Source: Pseudomonas lutea (GTDB lineage: Bacteria > Pseudomonadota > Gammaproteobacteria > Pseudomonadales > Pseudomonadaceae). Taken from it: 64,000 nt of DNA. Below, in pieces: positions 35,423-44,210 of the stretch (positions are counted from its first letter, which is position 1; each line of letters begins with the position of its first letter). The stretch covers positions 2,775,281 through 2,839,280 of the forward strand of contig NZ_JRMB01000001.1 of assembly GCF_000759445.1 (NCBI RefSeq), in the 5' to 3' direction. The notes under the pieces are model-generated. The model made no database searches, had not been told where the DNA came from, and saw nothing but the letters and a program-made list of their open reading frames with translations. Both the position numbers and the translations under genes were made by a program.

Positions 35423-36325
35423 CTAAGCGGCGTACACCGCCAGCTTCTGCTGAATGAAATCCAGAAAACATTGAATCCGCAGCGCCAGCTGTGAGTTGCG
35501 GTAATAGACCGCATGGATCGGCTGACGATAACCGCTGTTGGCCTCGGGCAGGATGACGATCAGCCGGCCATGACGGATGTCATCGTGGGTCATGAAGTGT
35601 GACAGGCAGACGATGCCCTGCCCCGCCAGCGCCAGCTGACGTAACGTTTCACCGCTGGAGGCCGACACCGTTGGCTGGATGAAAAGGCGATCCCCGTCGG
35701 CATGACGAAGCGGCCAGTGATTGAGGGTTTCGGTCTGCGTGAAGCCCAGCAGCGAATGCTCGCTCAGCGCTGCCACGGTGTTCGGCGTGCCGTGTTTCTC
35801 GAGGTATTGGGGGCTCGCCAGGATGTTCAGCGGACTGGTGCCGAGCGGGCGGGCGTGCAACGTCGAGTCGGCCAGCACGCCGATACGGATGGCCACGTCG
35901 GTGCTCTGCTCCAGCAGATCAATGATGAGGTCATTGCTGTTCAGTTCCAGCTGGATGTCGGGATAGAGCGCTCGGAATTCGGCAACGTACGGAACGATCG
36001 AATGCAGCATGAATGGCGACGCCGCATTGATCCGCAAGCGACCCGATGGCGTCTGCTGGCGCACCGACATGCGCTCTTCAAGCTCTTCCATCTGGTTCAG
36101 AATCTGCCTGGCCCGCTCAAGGAAAAACTTGCCCTCCTCTGTCAGGTCCATGCGCCGCGTGGTGCGGTTGATCAACGTGGTCCCCAGCTTGCCTTCAAGT
36201 CGCGACAGCGTGCGGCTGATTGCCGAAGGCGTCTGGCCAACCTGCTCGGCAGCGGCAGAAATCGAGCCGCTTTCAATCACCGTGACAAACACCTGCAACT
36301 CATCCGATCTGGCTTTCACTGTCAT
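35423..36325 (-). CDS. LysR-family transcriptional regulator
   Basis: 300 residues. HTH at about 8-66 (ELQVFVTVIESGSISAAAEQ, then VGQTPSAISRTLSRLEGKLG); effector domain from about 93 (GRLRINAASPFMLHSIVPYVAEFRALYP) with the CrgA-like subgroup pattern (SNDLIIDLLEQSTDVAIRIG). ATG 36325. It is downstream of mdaB on the same strand, separated by 255 bp filled with 7-bp repeats. Regulators of this type often control quinone or NAD(P)H reductases, so mdaB is a plausible target (inference). Confidence 0.92.
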   Translation of the reverse strand: MTVKARSDELQVFVTVIESGSISAAAEQVGQTPSAISRTLSRLEGKLGTTLINRTTRRMDLTEEGKFFLERARQILNQMEELEERMSVRQQTPSGRLRINAASPFMLHSIVPYVAEFRALYPDIQLELNSNDLIIDLLEQSTDVAIRIGVLADSTLHARPLGTSPLNILASPQYLEKHGTPNTVAALSEHSLLGFTQTETLNHWPLRHADGDRLFIQPTVSASSGETLRQLALAGQGIVCLSHFMTHDDIRHGRLIVILPEANSGYRQPIHAVYYRNSQLALRIQCFLDFIQQKLAVYAA

Positions 36326-36346
36326 CCCTCGCCTGCAAGAAGAGCG

Positions 36347-36578
36347 TCAAGCTACTAGTTGCAAGCTACAAGCTTCAAGCTTCAAGCTTCAAGCTTCAAG
36401 CTTCAAGCTTCAAGCTACGAGCTACGAGCTACGAGCCACAAGCTACAAGCTACAAGCTACAAGCTACAAGCTACAAGCTACAAGCTACAAGCCGAGCGTA
36501 CGCATCGCACACACGCTTGAGGCTTGAGGCTTGAGACTTGAGGCTTGAGGCTTGAGGCTTGAGGCTTGAAGCTTGAAG
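36347..36578. repeat. Heptanucleotide repeat block with two opposite orientations
   Basis: Arm 1, 36362-36494: about 19 in-phase heptads, first 6 of CAAGCTT, then CGAGCTA variants, then 7 of CAAGCTA. Spacer of about 21 bp. Arm 2, 36516-36578: nine heptads CTTGAGG/CTTGAAG, running right up to the mdaB stop codon. The CAAG and CTTG cores are complementary, so the two arms can form a long imperfect hairpin. Probably slipped-strand variable. Confidence 0.9.
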
Positions 36579-36579
36579 C

Positions 36580-37164
36580 CTAGCCCGCCAATACCGACGC
36601 CAAGTGCGCTTCATAGCGTTTCACGTCTGCGTCGATGTTCGGCACCTTCATCACGTCAACCGCCAAAAAAGTCGGCAGGCCGGTCATGCCGAGAAACTGG
36701 TTGGCTTTGTGGAAGGGAAAGTAGACCGCGTCGACGCCCTTGGCTTCGAAGAAGTCCGACGGGTCGTCAAAGGCCGGCTGCGGCGCGTTCCAGGTCGCCG
36801 AGATCATGTATTGCTTGCCGTGCAGCAAGCCGCCGCTGCCGTACTTGCGCGAGGCATCGGAACGGCTGCGACCATCGTTGGCGTAAAGGCTGCCATGACC
36901 TTCGGTAAACACCTCGTCGATGTATTTCTTCACCGTCCATGGCGCGCCCATCCACCAGCCGGGCATTTGCCAGATGATCACATCGGCCCAGAGAAATTTC
37001 TGCACCTCGGCGGCCACGTCGTAGCCTGCGTCGATGTACGTCTGTTGCACCTCAAAGCCGGCACGGTCCAAAAACGCCAGACCAGCCTCATGCAGAGTCG
37101 CGTTATAACGACCTTCCGAATGCGCAAATTGTTTGCCGCCGTTGAGAAACAGTACTTTCTTCAT
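36580..37164 (-). CDS. mdaB: NADPH:quinone reductase MdaB (modulator of drug activity B)
   Basis: 194-residue flavodoxin-fold FAD enzyme. Strongly MdaB-like: KFLWADVIIWQMPGWWMGAP (residues about 56-75), KKYIDEVFTEGHGSLYA, GLLHGKQYMISATWNAP and FHKANQFLGMTGLPTF. Cytoplasmic; two-electron reduction of quinones with NADPH, protecting against redox cycling. ATG 37164. Its stop codon abuts the heptanucleotide block. A LysR gene follows downstream. In the 37165-37393 upstream interval I see no strong promoter. Confidence 0.95.
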   Translation of the reverse strand: MKKVLFLNGGKQFAHSEGRYNATLHEAGLAFLDRAGFEVQQTYIDAGYDVAAEVQKFLWADVIIWQMPGWWMGAPWTVKKYIDEVFTEGHGSLYANDGRSRSDASRKYGSGGLLHGKQYMISATWNAPQPAFDDPSDFFEAKGVDAVYFPFHKANQFLGMTGLPTFLAVDVMKVPNIDADVKRYEAHLASVLAG

Positions 37165-37393
37165 ATCAAGCCTCGTCCGAAGTCAACGCGGCCTGCGCCT
37201 GGGCAGTGCCGGATTGAGCGTTATCTGTATGGAATGGACGGCAGGATATCGATGGGATGGGGCAAGAATAAGCAGCGGCGCAGCAAAATACCTTTGCGCT
37301 GGATTCACGAATGACACACGTATTGGTGAATTCTCGCGCTCAATGTAGGGAATGCGCGCTATGAGCGGACGACTAGATGCCGGCGCGCCTCGC

Positions 37394-38158
37394 TTAACCC
37401 GCAATCATCAAGTGGGCGCCCAGCAAAGCCATGCCGATGAAGAATATGCGCTTGAACAGCAACGCGCTGATGCGCTGACGCAGCCATTGCCCGAACATCA
37501 TGCCGAGCAGCGCCGGCAGCAGCGCGAGCACAGAGGCTCCCATTTCTGCGCTGCCCACTGCGCCATTCCAGAACAGCCCCACGCCCAGCGCCAGCGTTGA
37601 GACGGTGAACGACAACCCCAATGCCTGGACCAGTTCATTGCGATCAAGTCGCAGCCCCTGAATATAAGGCACCGCGGGAATGACAAAGACGCCAGTGGCT
37701 GATGTGACCAGGCCGGTAACCAGCCCGCACAGAGGCCCGAGCCAGCGCTCGGCAGCGGGCGGGACATTGAGTGTCGGCAGGAACAGCCCGCACAGGGCAT
37801 ACACAAACAGCGCAGCCCCCAATGCCCTCGCCATCCCGTGCCCATTGCCGAGCCCCAGCGTGTAAGAGCCGATCATCGTGCCGATGACGATCATCAGCAA
37901 CAGCGGCCATAAACGAACGCACAGGCCGCGCAGATGCCCGCCCGTCGCCAGCTGCCAAAAATTGGTGAGCGTCGATGGAATCAGCAGCAAGGCTGCCGCC
38001 TGGGTTGGCAGCATCATCACCCCGAGCAAACCCATCGCCACCGTCGGCAGTCCCATGCCGATCACCCCTTTGACCGTCCCTGCCAGCAGAAACGTCAGCA
38101 TGACCAGCACCGAAAAACTCCAGCCAAGGTCCTGGTACAGAGTGAAAAAAGCAGCCAT
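37394..38158 (-). CDS. TauE/SafE-family membrane permease
   Basis: 254 residues from ATG 38158 (MAAFFTLYQDLGW; CAGGA upstream; an in-frame ATG 57 bases earlier is unlikely). Eight hydrophobic segments with the family duplication: N-half LTFLLAGTVKGVIGMGLPTVAMGLLG and C-half GLVTGLVTSATGVFVIPAVPYIQ. Family members (TauE, SafE, CysZ-unrelated) export or take up sulfite, sulfoacetate or other organosulfur anions. No sulfur gene is near, so substrate is open. Divergent from the argH-like gene. Confidence 0.88.
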   Translation of the reverse strand: MAAFFTLYQDLGWSFSVLVMLTFLLAGTVKGVIGMGLPTVAMGLLGVMMLPTQAAALLLIPSTLTNFWQLATGGHLRGLCVRLWPLLLMIVIGTMIGSYTLGLGNGHGMARALGAALFVYALCGLFLPTLNVPPAAERWLGPLCGLVTGLVTSATGVFVIPAVPYIQGLRLDRNELVQALGLSFTVSTLALGVGLFWNGAVGSAEMGASVLALLPALLGMMFGQWLRQRISALLFKRIFFIGMALLGAHLMIAG

Positions 38159-38420
38159 GAGCGCATCCTGCGAAAGTCGACGGTTGAAAAGCGAATATCG
38201 GCGCCACTTCACCACATTCGGCCACCTGCGGAAACGGCAAACATCGGCATCGCTACCAAGCGCTGGCTGTCAGCTAAAACACCAAGCAGGCCAGCTTTCC
38301 ATTTTTGCCAACCCGACTTGCCATTTGTGACGTTTCCCCATCGCCAGCAATTTCCTAGGATCGTCTCACGTCGTTGACGCCTGGCTCGCCAGCCATCACA
38401 TGTTTGAAGGGGGAATGTCT

Positions 38421-39848
38421 ATGTCCGATGCAACCGAGCGTCTGTGGGGCGCGCGCTTCAAGTCCGGACCGGCCGAAGCGATGGCCAACCTGTCGCGCTC
38501 GCCGGCCGCCTATTTCCGCATGACGCCCTACGACGTTGCCGGCTCGAAAGCCCACGCCCATGAGCTGGAACGCGCAGGCTTGCTGGACGCTGACGAGACG
38601 CAGCGTATCATCGCCGCCCTGCACTCGATCGACGAGGACTTTGCCGCCGGCAAGGTCCAGCCCATTGCCGCAGACGAAGACGTACACACCTTCATCGAGC
38701 GCCTGCTCACCGAACGGCTCGGCGCACTGGGCGGCAAGCTTCGCGCCGGGCGCTCGCGCAATGACCAGACGGCCAACGACATGCGCCTGTTTCTGCGCGA
38801 CCGGATTCGCCTGCTGACCTTGTCGGTCCTTGATCTGCAACAGGCGCTGGTCGACCAGGCCGAGCAGCACGTCAACACCATCGCGCCAGGCTTCACCCAC
38901 CTGCAACAGGCGCAGCCGATTGTCTTCGGCCACCACTTGATGGCCCACGCCCAAGCAATTCATCGCGACATCCAGCGGCTACAGGACTGGGATCGGCGCT
39001 TCAACCTTTCACCGCTCGGCGCTGCCGCCATGGCCGGGTCTGCGATTGCGCATGACCCTCAGCGTTCGGCAGCAGAGATGGGCTACGCAGGGCCGTGCGA
39101 GAACTCCATCGACGCCGTTGCCAGCCGCGATCATGTGGCTGAGTTTCTGTTCTGCGCGAGCATGCTGGGCATCAACATCTCGCGAATGGCCGAGGAGTTC
39201 TGCATCTGGACGTCGCGGCAGTTTCGTTGGGTCGAACTCGACGATGCCTACGCCACAGGCAGCTCGATCATGCCGCAGAAAAAGAACCCGGACATCGCTG
39301 AGCTGGCCCGGGGCAAGTCAGGCCGATTGATCGGCTCACTGACGGCGATTCTCTCGGTGCTCAAGGCGCAGCCGCTGTCTTACAACCGGGATTTGAGCGA
39401 AGACAAGCATGCGATCTTCGATGCAGTGGACACGCTGAATCTGGTGCTGCCCGCCTTCGCCGGCATGGTTCGCACGATGAAGGTGCGCAAGGACGAGTTG
39501 CTGCGTCAGGCGCCGCTGGGCTTCACCCTGGCGACGGAAATCGCGGACTGGCTGGCGGTGCGCGGCGTGCCGTTCAAGGAAGCGCACGAGATCACCGGGC
39601 AACTGGTGCAACTGTGTGAGGCGCAGGACATCGGCTTGCCCGAGCTGACACCGCAAATGCTTGCGGACACCGATGCCCGCCTGACGCCGGAAGTGCTTGA
39701 GAGCCTGACGCTGGAGGCGGCGCTGGCGGCGCGCAGCGGTTGGGGCGGGACGTCGCCGGCTCGGGTGGCGGAGCAGATTGAGCGGTTCAAACTGCACCTG
39801 ACCGCCCAAGAGCAGTGGGCCAACGATTACAGCGGCCCGCGGGGTTAG
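38421..39848 (+). CDS. Argininosuccinate lyase (probable second copy)
   Basis: 475 residues from ATG 38421 (GAAGGGGGA six bp upstream; ATG 38415 is too close). Fumarase/aspartase superfamily: LRAGRSRNDQTANDMRL, TIAPGFTHLQQAQPIVFGHH, and the catalytic serine loop GSSIMPQKKNPD. Matches ArgH along its length, including the C-terminal ARSGWGGTSPARVAEQ segment. Cleaves argininosuccinate to arginine and fumarate if canonical. It stands alone here, whereas the main Pseudomonas argH lies near algR, so this may be a paralogue with another N-(1,2-dicarboxyethyl) substrate. Confidence 0.85.
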   Translation: MSDATERLWGARFKSGPAEAMANLSRSPAAYFRMTPYDVAGSKAHAHELERAGLLDADETQRIIAALHSIDEDFAAGKVQPIAADEDVHTFIERLLTERLGALGGKLRAGRSRNDQTANDMRLFLRDRIRLLTLSVLDLQQALVDQAEQHVNTIAPGFTHLQQAQPIVFGHHLMAHAQAIHRDIQRLQDWDRRFNLSPLGAAAMAGSAIAHDPQRSAAEMGYAGPCENSIDAVASRDHVAEFLFCASMLGINISRMAEEFCIWTSRQFRWVELDDAYATGSSIMPQKKNPDIAELARGKSGRLIGSLTAILSVLKAQPLSYNRDLSEDKHAIFDAVDTLNLVLPAFAGMVRTMKVRKDELLRQAPLGFTLATEIADWLAVRGVPFKEAHEITGQLVQLCEAQDIGLPELTPQMLADTDARLTPEVLESLTLEAALAARSGWGGTSPARVAEQIERFKLHLTAQEQWANDYSGPRG

Positions 39849-39888
39849 TTGTCATTGGGACAGACCTTTGCCGGGAAGCGCGCACAGT

Positions 39889-40022
39889 GTGGGACCGGCT
39901 TTAGCCGGGAAAACGTCGGATGTCACGCCGCCAAATCGCGGTGTCGGTGCTGGCCTCTTCCCGGCTGAAGACGGTCCCACTGATTGACCGCGTGCATAGT
40001 GTGGGACCGGCTTTAGCCGGGA
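39889..40022. repeat. REP-like cluster of GTGGGACCGGCTTTAGCCGGG type
   Basis: Direct copies at 39889-39910 and 40001-40022 and an inverted copy at 39958-39980 (CCCGGCTGAAGACGGTCCCAC). Located between the convergent argH-like gene and mmsB. A fourth REP type, distinct from the others in this window. Confidence 0.75.
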
Positions 40023-40046
40023 AGGCGTCGGGTATGGGCGGTGTAT

Positions 40047-40934
40047 TCAGCCTTTCTTGATGTACCCCTCGACCACCGCCGAGAAGTCTTTGCCGCCGTC
40101 GCCGCGCAAGCTCATCGCCTGGTACAGCTGTTGCGCCAGCGCGCCCATGAGCACCGGTTGGCGTGCAGCTTTTGCAGCCTCGGTCGCCAGGCCCAGGTCC
40201 TTGAGCATGAGTTCGGCGCCAAACCCGCCGGTATAGCCCCGCGAGGCCGGCGCGGTTTCCACCACCCCGGGCCATGGGTTATACATTTCAGAGCTCCAGC
40301 AACGGCCGGTCGAGCTGTTGATGATGGTGGCCAGCACGCCGGTGTCGATACCCAGTCGGTCGCCCAGCGCCATCGCCTCCGCCACGCCGATCATGGAAAT
40401 CCCCAGCAGCATGTTGTTGCAGATCTTGGCGATCTGGCCGGTGCCCACATCGCCGCAATGGACGATGTTACGGCCCATCTGCGCAAGAATTGGCTTGAGC
40501 ACCGTGAAGTGCTCCTGACTGGCGCCCACCATGAACGTCAGCGTGCCAGCCTGCGCGCCACCCGTACCGCCTGACACAGGCGCGTCGCCGACCACCACGC
40601 CCTGTTTAGCGGCCGCAGCCGCCACATCACGAATGGTTTGCGGGTCGATGGTGCTGCAATCCACCGCCGGCACCCCGGCACTGATCCCGGCCAGTACCCC
40701 GTCGTCATTCAGGTACACCGCACGCACGTGGGCGGCGGCAGGCAGCATGGTGATCACCAGGTCCGCGCCCTGTGCCGCATGTTTGGGCGACTCACTGATG
40801 CGACTGCCCAGCTCCGCCAGCTCGGCCAGCACCTGTTGGTTAAGGTCGAACAAATGCAGCTGATGCCCGGCACGGATCAGATTGCGGGCCATTGGAGCGC
40901 CCATGTTGCCCAAGCCGATGAATGCAATTTTCAT
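40047..40934 (-). CDS. mmsB: 3-hydroxyisobutyrate dehydrogenase
   Basis: 295 residues from ATG 40934 (AAGGAG upstream). NAD-binding GLGNMGAPMARN at the N-terminus, DCSTIDP, the substrate loop SGGTGGAQAGTLTFMVG, and catalytic Lys K170 in GQIAKICNN. Cytoplasmic; oxidises 3-hydroxyisobutyrate to methylmalonate semialdehyde in valine breakdown, the substrate of MmsA encoded just upstream on the same strand. 246 bp with a REP pair separate the two genes. Confidence 0.94.
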   Translation of the reverse strand: MKIAFIGLGNMGAPMARNLIRAGHQLHLFDLNQQVLAELAELGSRISESPKHAAQGADLVITMLPAAAHVRAVYLNDDGVLAGISAGVPAVDCSTIDPQTIRDVAAAAAKQGVVVGDAPVSGGTGGAQAGTLTFMVGASQEHFTVLKPILAQMGRNIVHCGDVGTGQIAKICNNMLLGISMIGVAEAMALGDRLGIDTGVLATIINSSTGRCWSSEMYNPWPGVVETAPASRGYTGGFGAELMLKDLGLATEAAKAARQPVLMGALAQQLYQAMSLRGDGGKDFSAVVEGYIKKG

Positions 40935-41043
40935 GGTGTTCTCCTTGTTCAAAACTCAGCCATAGCGCCTAACGGAATGCGATCTCTTTAGGAAATTCTG
41001 AGGCGTACGGGCGCTGCGCCGTCGGTCAGCAAGCACAGTCCCG

Positions 41044-41132
41044 GTGGGAGCGAGCTTGCTCGCGAAGACGGCATTTCAGTCGCTGAAGACTTAGCGGCTT
41101 CCCGGCCTCTTCGCCAGCAGGCTCACTCCCAC
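41044..41132. repeat. REP inverted pair between mmsA and mmsB
   Basis: Arms GTGGGAGCGAGCTTGCTCGC and GCCAGCAGGCTCACTCCCAC (right arm partly decayed). It lies within the presumed mms operon, where it could uncouple expression of mmsB from mmsA. Confidence 0.75.
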
Positions 41133-41180
41133 AATCCGCAGGTCCCAGCAGTGTTGTCATGCTTGATAAGCGCGCTGCAC

Positions 41181-42707
41181 TCAGCGCAAGTTAATCGTCG
41201 TATTCACGCCGTCATTCACACTGTCGTCGTCGAACCAGCGGCTGGTGACCGTCTTGGTCTGAGTGTAGAACTGCACCACCTGTTTGCCGTAAGGGCCCAG
41301 GTCGCCGAGCTTGGAGCCCCGCGATCCGGTGAAGCTGAAGAATGGCACCGGCACTGGAATCGGAATATTGATGCCCACCTGCCCCACGTCGATTTCGCTC
41401 TGGAATTTGCGCGCAGCGGCGCCGGTTTGGGTGAACAGACCAACGCCATTGCCGAACGGATTGGCGTTGACCAGCGCGATGGCCTGATCCAGCGTGTCGA
41501 CTTCCAGGACCACCAGCACCGGCCCGAAGATTTCCTGAGTGTAGATCTGCATGTCGGTCGTCACGCCCGTAAAGAGCGTCGGCCCGACGAAGTTGCCTTG
41601 CTCGTAGCCCGGCACCGTAATGCCGCGTCCGTCCAGCTCAAGGGTGGCACCCTCTTGAACGCCGCTTTCGATCAGGTCGAGGATGCGCTGTTTCGCACGC
41701 CGAGAAATCACCGGTCCGACGTCTGTGCCTGCCTCGCTCCCCGCATTCACGGTCAGCTTTTGCGCCAGCGCCTTGAGATCGGGAATCCACTGCTTCGAGG
41801 CGCCAACCATCACCACCACCGACGTTGCCATGCAGCGTTGACCGGCCGCACCGAACCCTGCGCCAACCAGCGCATTGAGGGTCTGTTCGCGATTGGCATC
41901 GGGCAGCACCACCGCGTGGTTCTTGGCCCCCATCATCGACTGCACGCGCTTGCCGTGTTTGCCCGCCAGGTCGTAGACGTGAGTACCCACCGCCGTCGAG
42001 CCGACAAAGGACACGGCCTTGATGTCTTTATGGGTGCAGAGGCCGTCGACCACGTCCTTACCGCCGTGGACCACGTTCAGCACGCCGGCAGGTACGCCCG
42101 CCTCGACGGCCAGCTCCACCAACAGCATCGTAGACATCGGATCTTGTTCGGACGGCTTGAGCACGAAGGTATTACCGCAGGCGATGGCCATGGGGAACAT
42201 CCACAGCGGGATCATCGCCGGGAAGTTGAACGGCGTGATCCCCGCGCAGACGCCGATCGGCTGACGCAGTGTGTAGGTGTCCACGCCACCCGCGACGTTT
42301 TCGGCGAATTCGCCCATCTGCAAGGTGCCGATGGAGCAGGCATGCTCCACCACCTCCAGGCCGCGAAAAATATCGCCCTCGGCATCGGCAATGGTTTTGC
42401 CCTGTTCGGCGCTGAGAACGGCAGCGATGCGTTTGGAGTGTTCGCGGATCAGTGCCTGCAGCTTGAGCATGATGCGCATACGGGCGCCAATCGGAGTGTA
42501 CCGCCAGGTGGTGAATGCGTTCTGTGCAGCGGCAACGGCAGCATCGACCTCAGCCGCTGTAGCAAGTGGCACATGGGCCAGCACTTCCTGGGTTGCCGGA
42601 TTGACCACCTCCAGCCACTCGCTGGATTGTGAATCGACCCACTCGCCGCCAATCAGCAATTTCACGCGGGCCACGGTGGTGTTGTTTTTGTTCAATGACA
42701 CGTTCAT
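41181..42707 (-). CDS. mmsA: Methylmalonate-semialdehyde dehydrogenase (CoA-acylating)
   Basis: 508-residue ALDH-superfamily enzyme from ATG 42707 (GGAG upstream). Catalytic Cys C292 in GFGAAGQRCMATS, NAD loop FVGSTAVGTHVY, and the MmsA-specific NHAVVLPDANREQ. Converts methylmalonate or malonate semialdehyde to propionyl- or acetyl-CoA; cytoplasmic, valine and myo-inositol pathways. Downstream of an MHS transporter by 58 bp, so probably one transcript. Confidence 0.95.
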   Translation of the reverse strand: MNVSLNKNNTTVARVKLLIGGEWVDSQSSEWLEVVNPATQEVLAHVPLATAAEVDAAVAAAQNAFTTWRYTPIGARMRIMLKLQALIREHSKRIAAVLSAEQGKTIADAEGDIFRGLEVVEHACSIGTLQMGEFAENVAGGVDTYTLRQPIGVCAGITPFNFPAMIPLWMFPMAIACGNTFVLKPSEQDPMSTMLLVELAVEAGVPAGVLNVVHGGKDVVDGLCTHKDIKAVSFVGSTAVGTHVYDLAGKHGKRVQSMMGAKNHAVVLPDANREQTLNALVGAGFGAAGQRCMATSVVVMVGASKQWIPDLKALAQKLTVNAGSEAGTDVGPVISRRAKQRILDLIESGVQEGATLELDGRGITVPGYEQGNFVGPTLFTGVTTDMQIYTQEIFGPVLVVLEVDTLDQAIALVNANPFGNGVGLFTQTGAAARKFQSEIDVGQVGINIPIPVPVPFFSFTGSRGSKLGDLGPYGKQVVQFYTQTKTVTSRWFDDDSVNDGVNTTINLR

Positions 42708-42765
42708 TAACAGTCGCTCCATTCAAGGCAGTGCGCGTGCGTCGGCGCACTGAAAAAAGTTCGTT

Positions 42766-44094
42766 TCAGCCAGCGCGATGACGAGGTGGATCGCGTTTCA
42801 TCAGCGCGGTGCACACCAGGGCCACCAACGCCATGCCGATCAGGTAAACGATCACGTAGTGCGGGCTGCCACCGCCTAGCGCCAATAGCTGGGTAGCGAT
42901 CATCGGCGCGAATCCACCGCCCAGGACGCCGGCCAGCTGCACCGACACAGAGATACCGCTGTAGCGAATCTCGGCCGGAAACTGTCGGGCAAACAGCAGC
43001 GACTCAGGGGCGTACAGGATCGGGAAGACCACGCCGACGGCCAGCACCATCGCCCACCACACCATTTGCGGCTCGCGGGTGCCAAGCATGGCGAAGAACG
43101 GATAGACGAAAGCGCAGAGCAGCAGAAGCCCGGCGAAATACAGACGTTTCTGGCCGACCTTGTCGGACAGGTGGCCGCACAGCGGCATCGTCACCAGCGA
43201 AAGCGCAGCGCCAGCAGTGATCGCGCTCAGGACATCGGCACGGGGGATGAGCAACTGGTTGGCGGCATACGCCAACGCGAAGGTCACTGACATGTAAAAC
43301 CAGGCGTTCTCGGCAGTCCGCGCGCCAATGATCGTCAGGGTTTCTTTGGGGTGCTCGCGGAATACTTTGAACAACGGCACCTTGACGGCGATGTTGTCTT
43401 TTTTGAGCTTCTCGAAATCGGGCGATTCCGGAACCTTCAGGCGAATCAGCCAACCTACGCCGAGCAGCACGACGCTGGCCAGGAACGGAATTCGCCAGCC
43501 CCAGCTGAGCATGTCGGCTTCAGGCAACTTCGCGACCATGCCCATGGCCAGCGACGCCAGCACCAACCCCGCGCCGACGCCGGTTTGGGGCAGGCTGCCG
43601 TAGAAGCCCTTGCGACCTTCGGGGGCGTGCTCAACTGCCATCAGCACCGCACCGCCCCACTCTCCGCCCACCGCCATGCCCTGTAAAAAGCGCATCGCCA
43701 CCAGCAACACCGCTGCCCAATAGCCGATCTGCTCATAGGTGGGAATCAGGCCGATGATGATGGTCGGAATTCCCATCAGCATCAGCGTGAACAGCAGCAT
43801 GGACTTGCGACCGATCTTGTCGCCGAAATGGCCGAACACGATGCCGCCCAACGGCCGGCCGAGAAAGCCCACCGCATAAGTGGCGAAGGCCGCCAACACG
43901 CCGATGATCGGGTCCAGTGCAGGGAAAAATATCTTGTTGAAGATCAGGGCGGCTGCAGTGCCGTAAAGAAAAAAGTCGTACCACTCAATGGTGGTCCCGG
44001 CCATGCTCGCCGCGCCGGCAAGCCGGTAGGATCGGGCGTCTTTTACAGAGCCGGCATCGAGTGCGCTGGCGTCCGCCGTTATAGCGTTCTTCAT
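42766..44094 (-). CDS. MFS transporter, metabolite:H+ symporter (MHS) family
   Basis: 442 residues with about 12 membrane segments. Signature GTTIEWYDFFLYGTAAALIF in the first helix and GRPLGGIVFGHFGDKIGRKS in loop 2-3 are MHS marks; C-terminal half has LSLVTMPLCGHLSDKVGQKR. Probably imports a carboxylate such as 3-hydroxyisobutyrate, a branched-chain acid or a related compound feeding MmsB/MmsA (inferred from position upstream of mmsA). A hydrophilic 25-residue N-terminus precedes helix 1. Confidence 0.9.
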   Translation of the reverse strand: MKNAITADASALDAGSVKDARSYRLAGAASMAGTTIEWYDFFLYGTAAALIFNKIFFPALDPIIGVLAAFATYAVGFLGRPLGGIVFGHFGDKIGRKSMLLFTLMLMGIPTIIIGLIPTYEQIGYWAAVLLVAMRFLQGMAVGGEWGGAVLMAVEHAPEGRKGFYGSLPQTGVGAGLVLASLAMGMVAKLPEADMLSWGWRIPFLASVVLLGVGWLIRLKVPESPDFEKLKKDNIAVKVPLFKVFREHPKETLTIIGARTAENAWFYMSVTFALAYAANQLLIPRADVLSAITAGAALSLVTMPLCGHLSDKVGQKRLYFAGLLLLCAFVYPFFAMLGTREPQMVWWAMVLAVGVVFPILYAPESLLFARQFPAEIRYSGISVSVQLAGVLGGGFAPMIATQLLALGGGSPHYVIVYLIGMALVALVCTALMKRDPPRHRAG

Positions 44095-44210
44095 AAACTC
44101 CTCCGCTTATTTATTGTTGTGCAGGGTGCTATGCGTGTGGGTGGGGCGATGTGGTGGAGCGCTTACCTCATATCGATTGGGTTACAAAAAGCTGGATGGG
44201 TCCCAAATCC

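Noticed and set aside
36009..36527. ORF with repeated KLQATSY-type peptide
   Set aside because: Runs antisense to LysR and then translates the heptanucleotide repeats; no start signal.
36347..36578. Considered as a CRISPR array
   Set aside because: 7-bp units with no spacers of constant length; no cas genes in the window.
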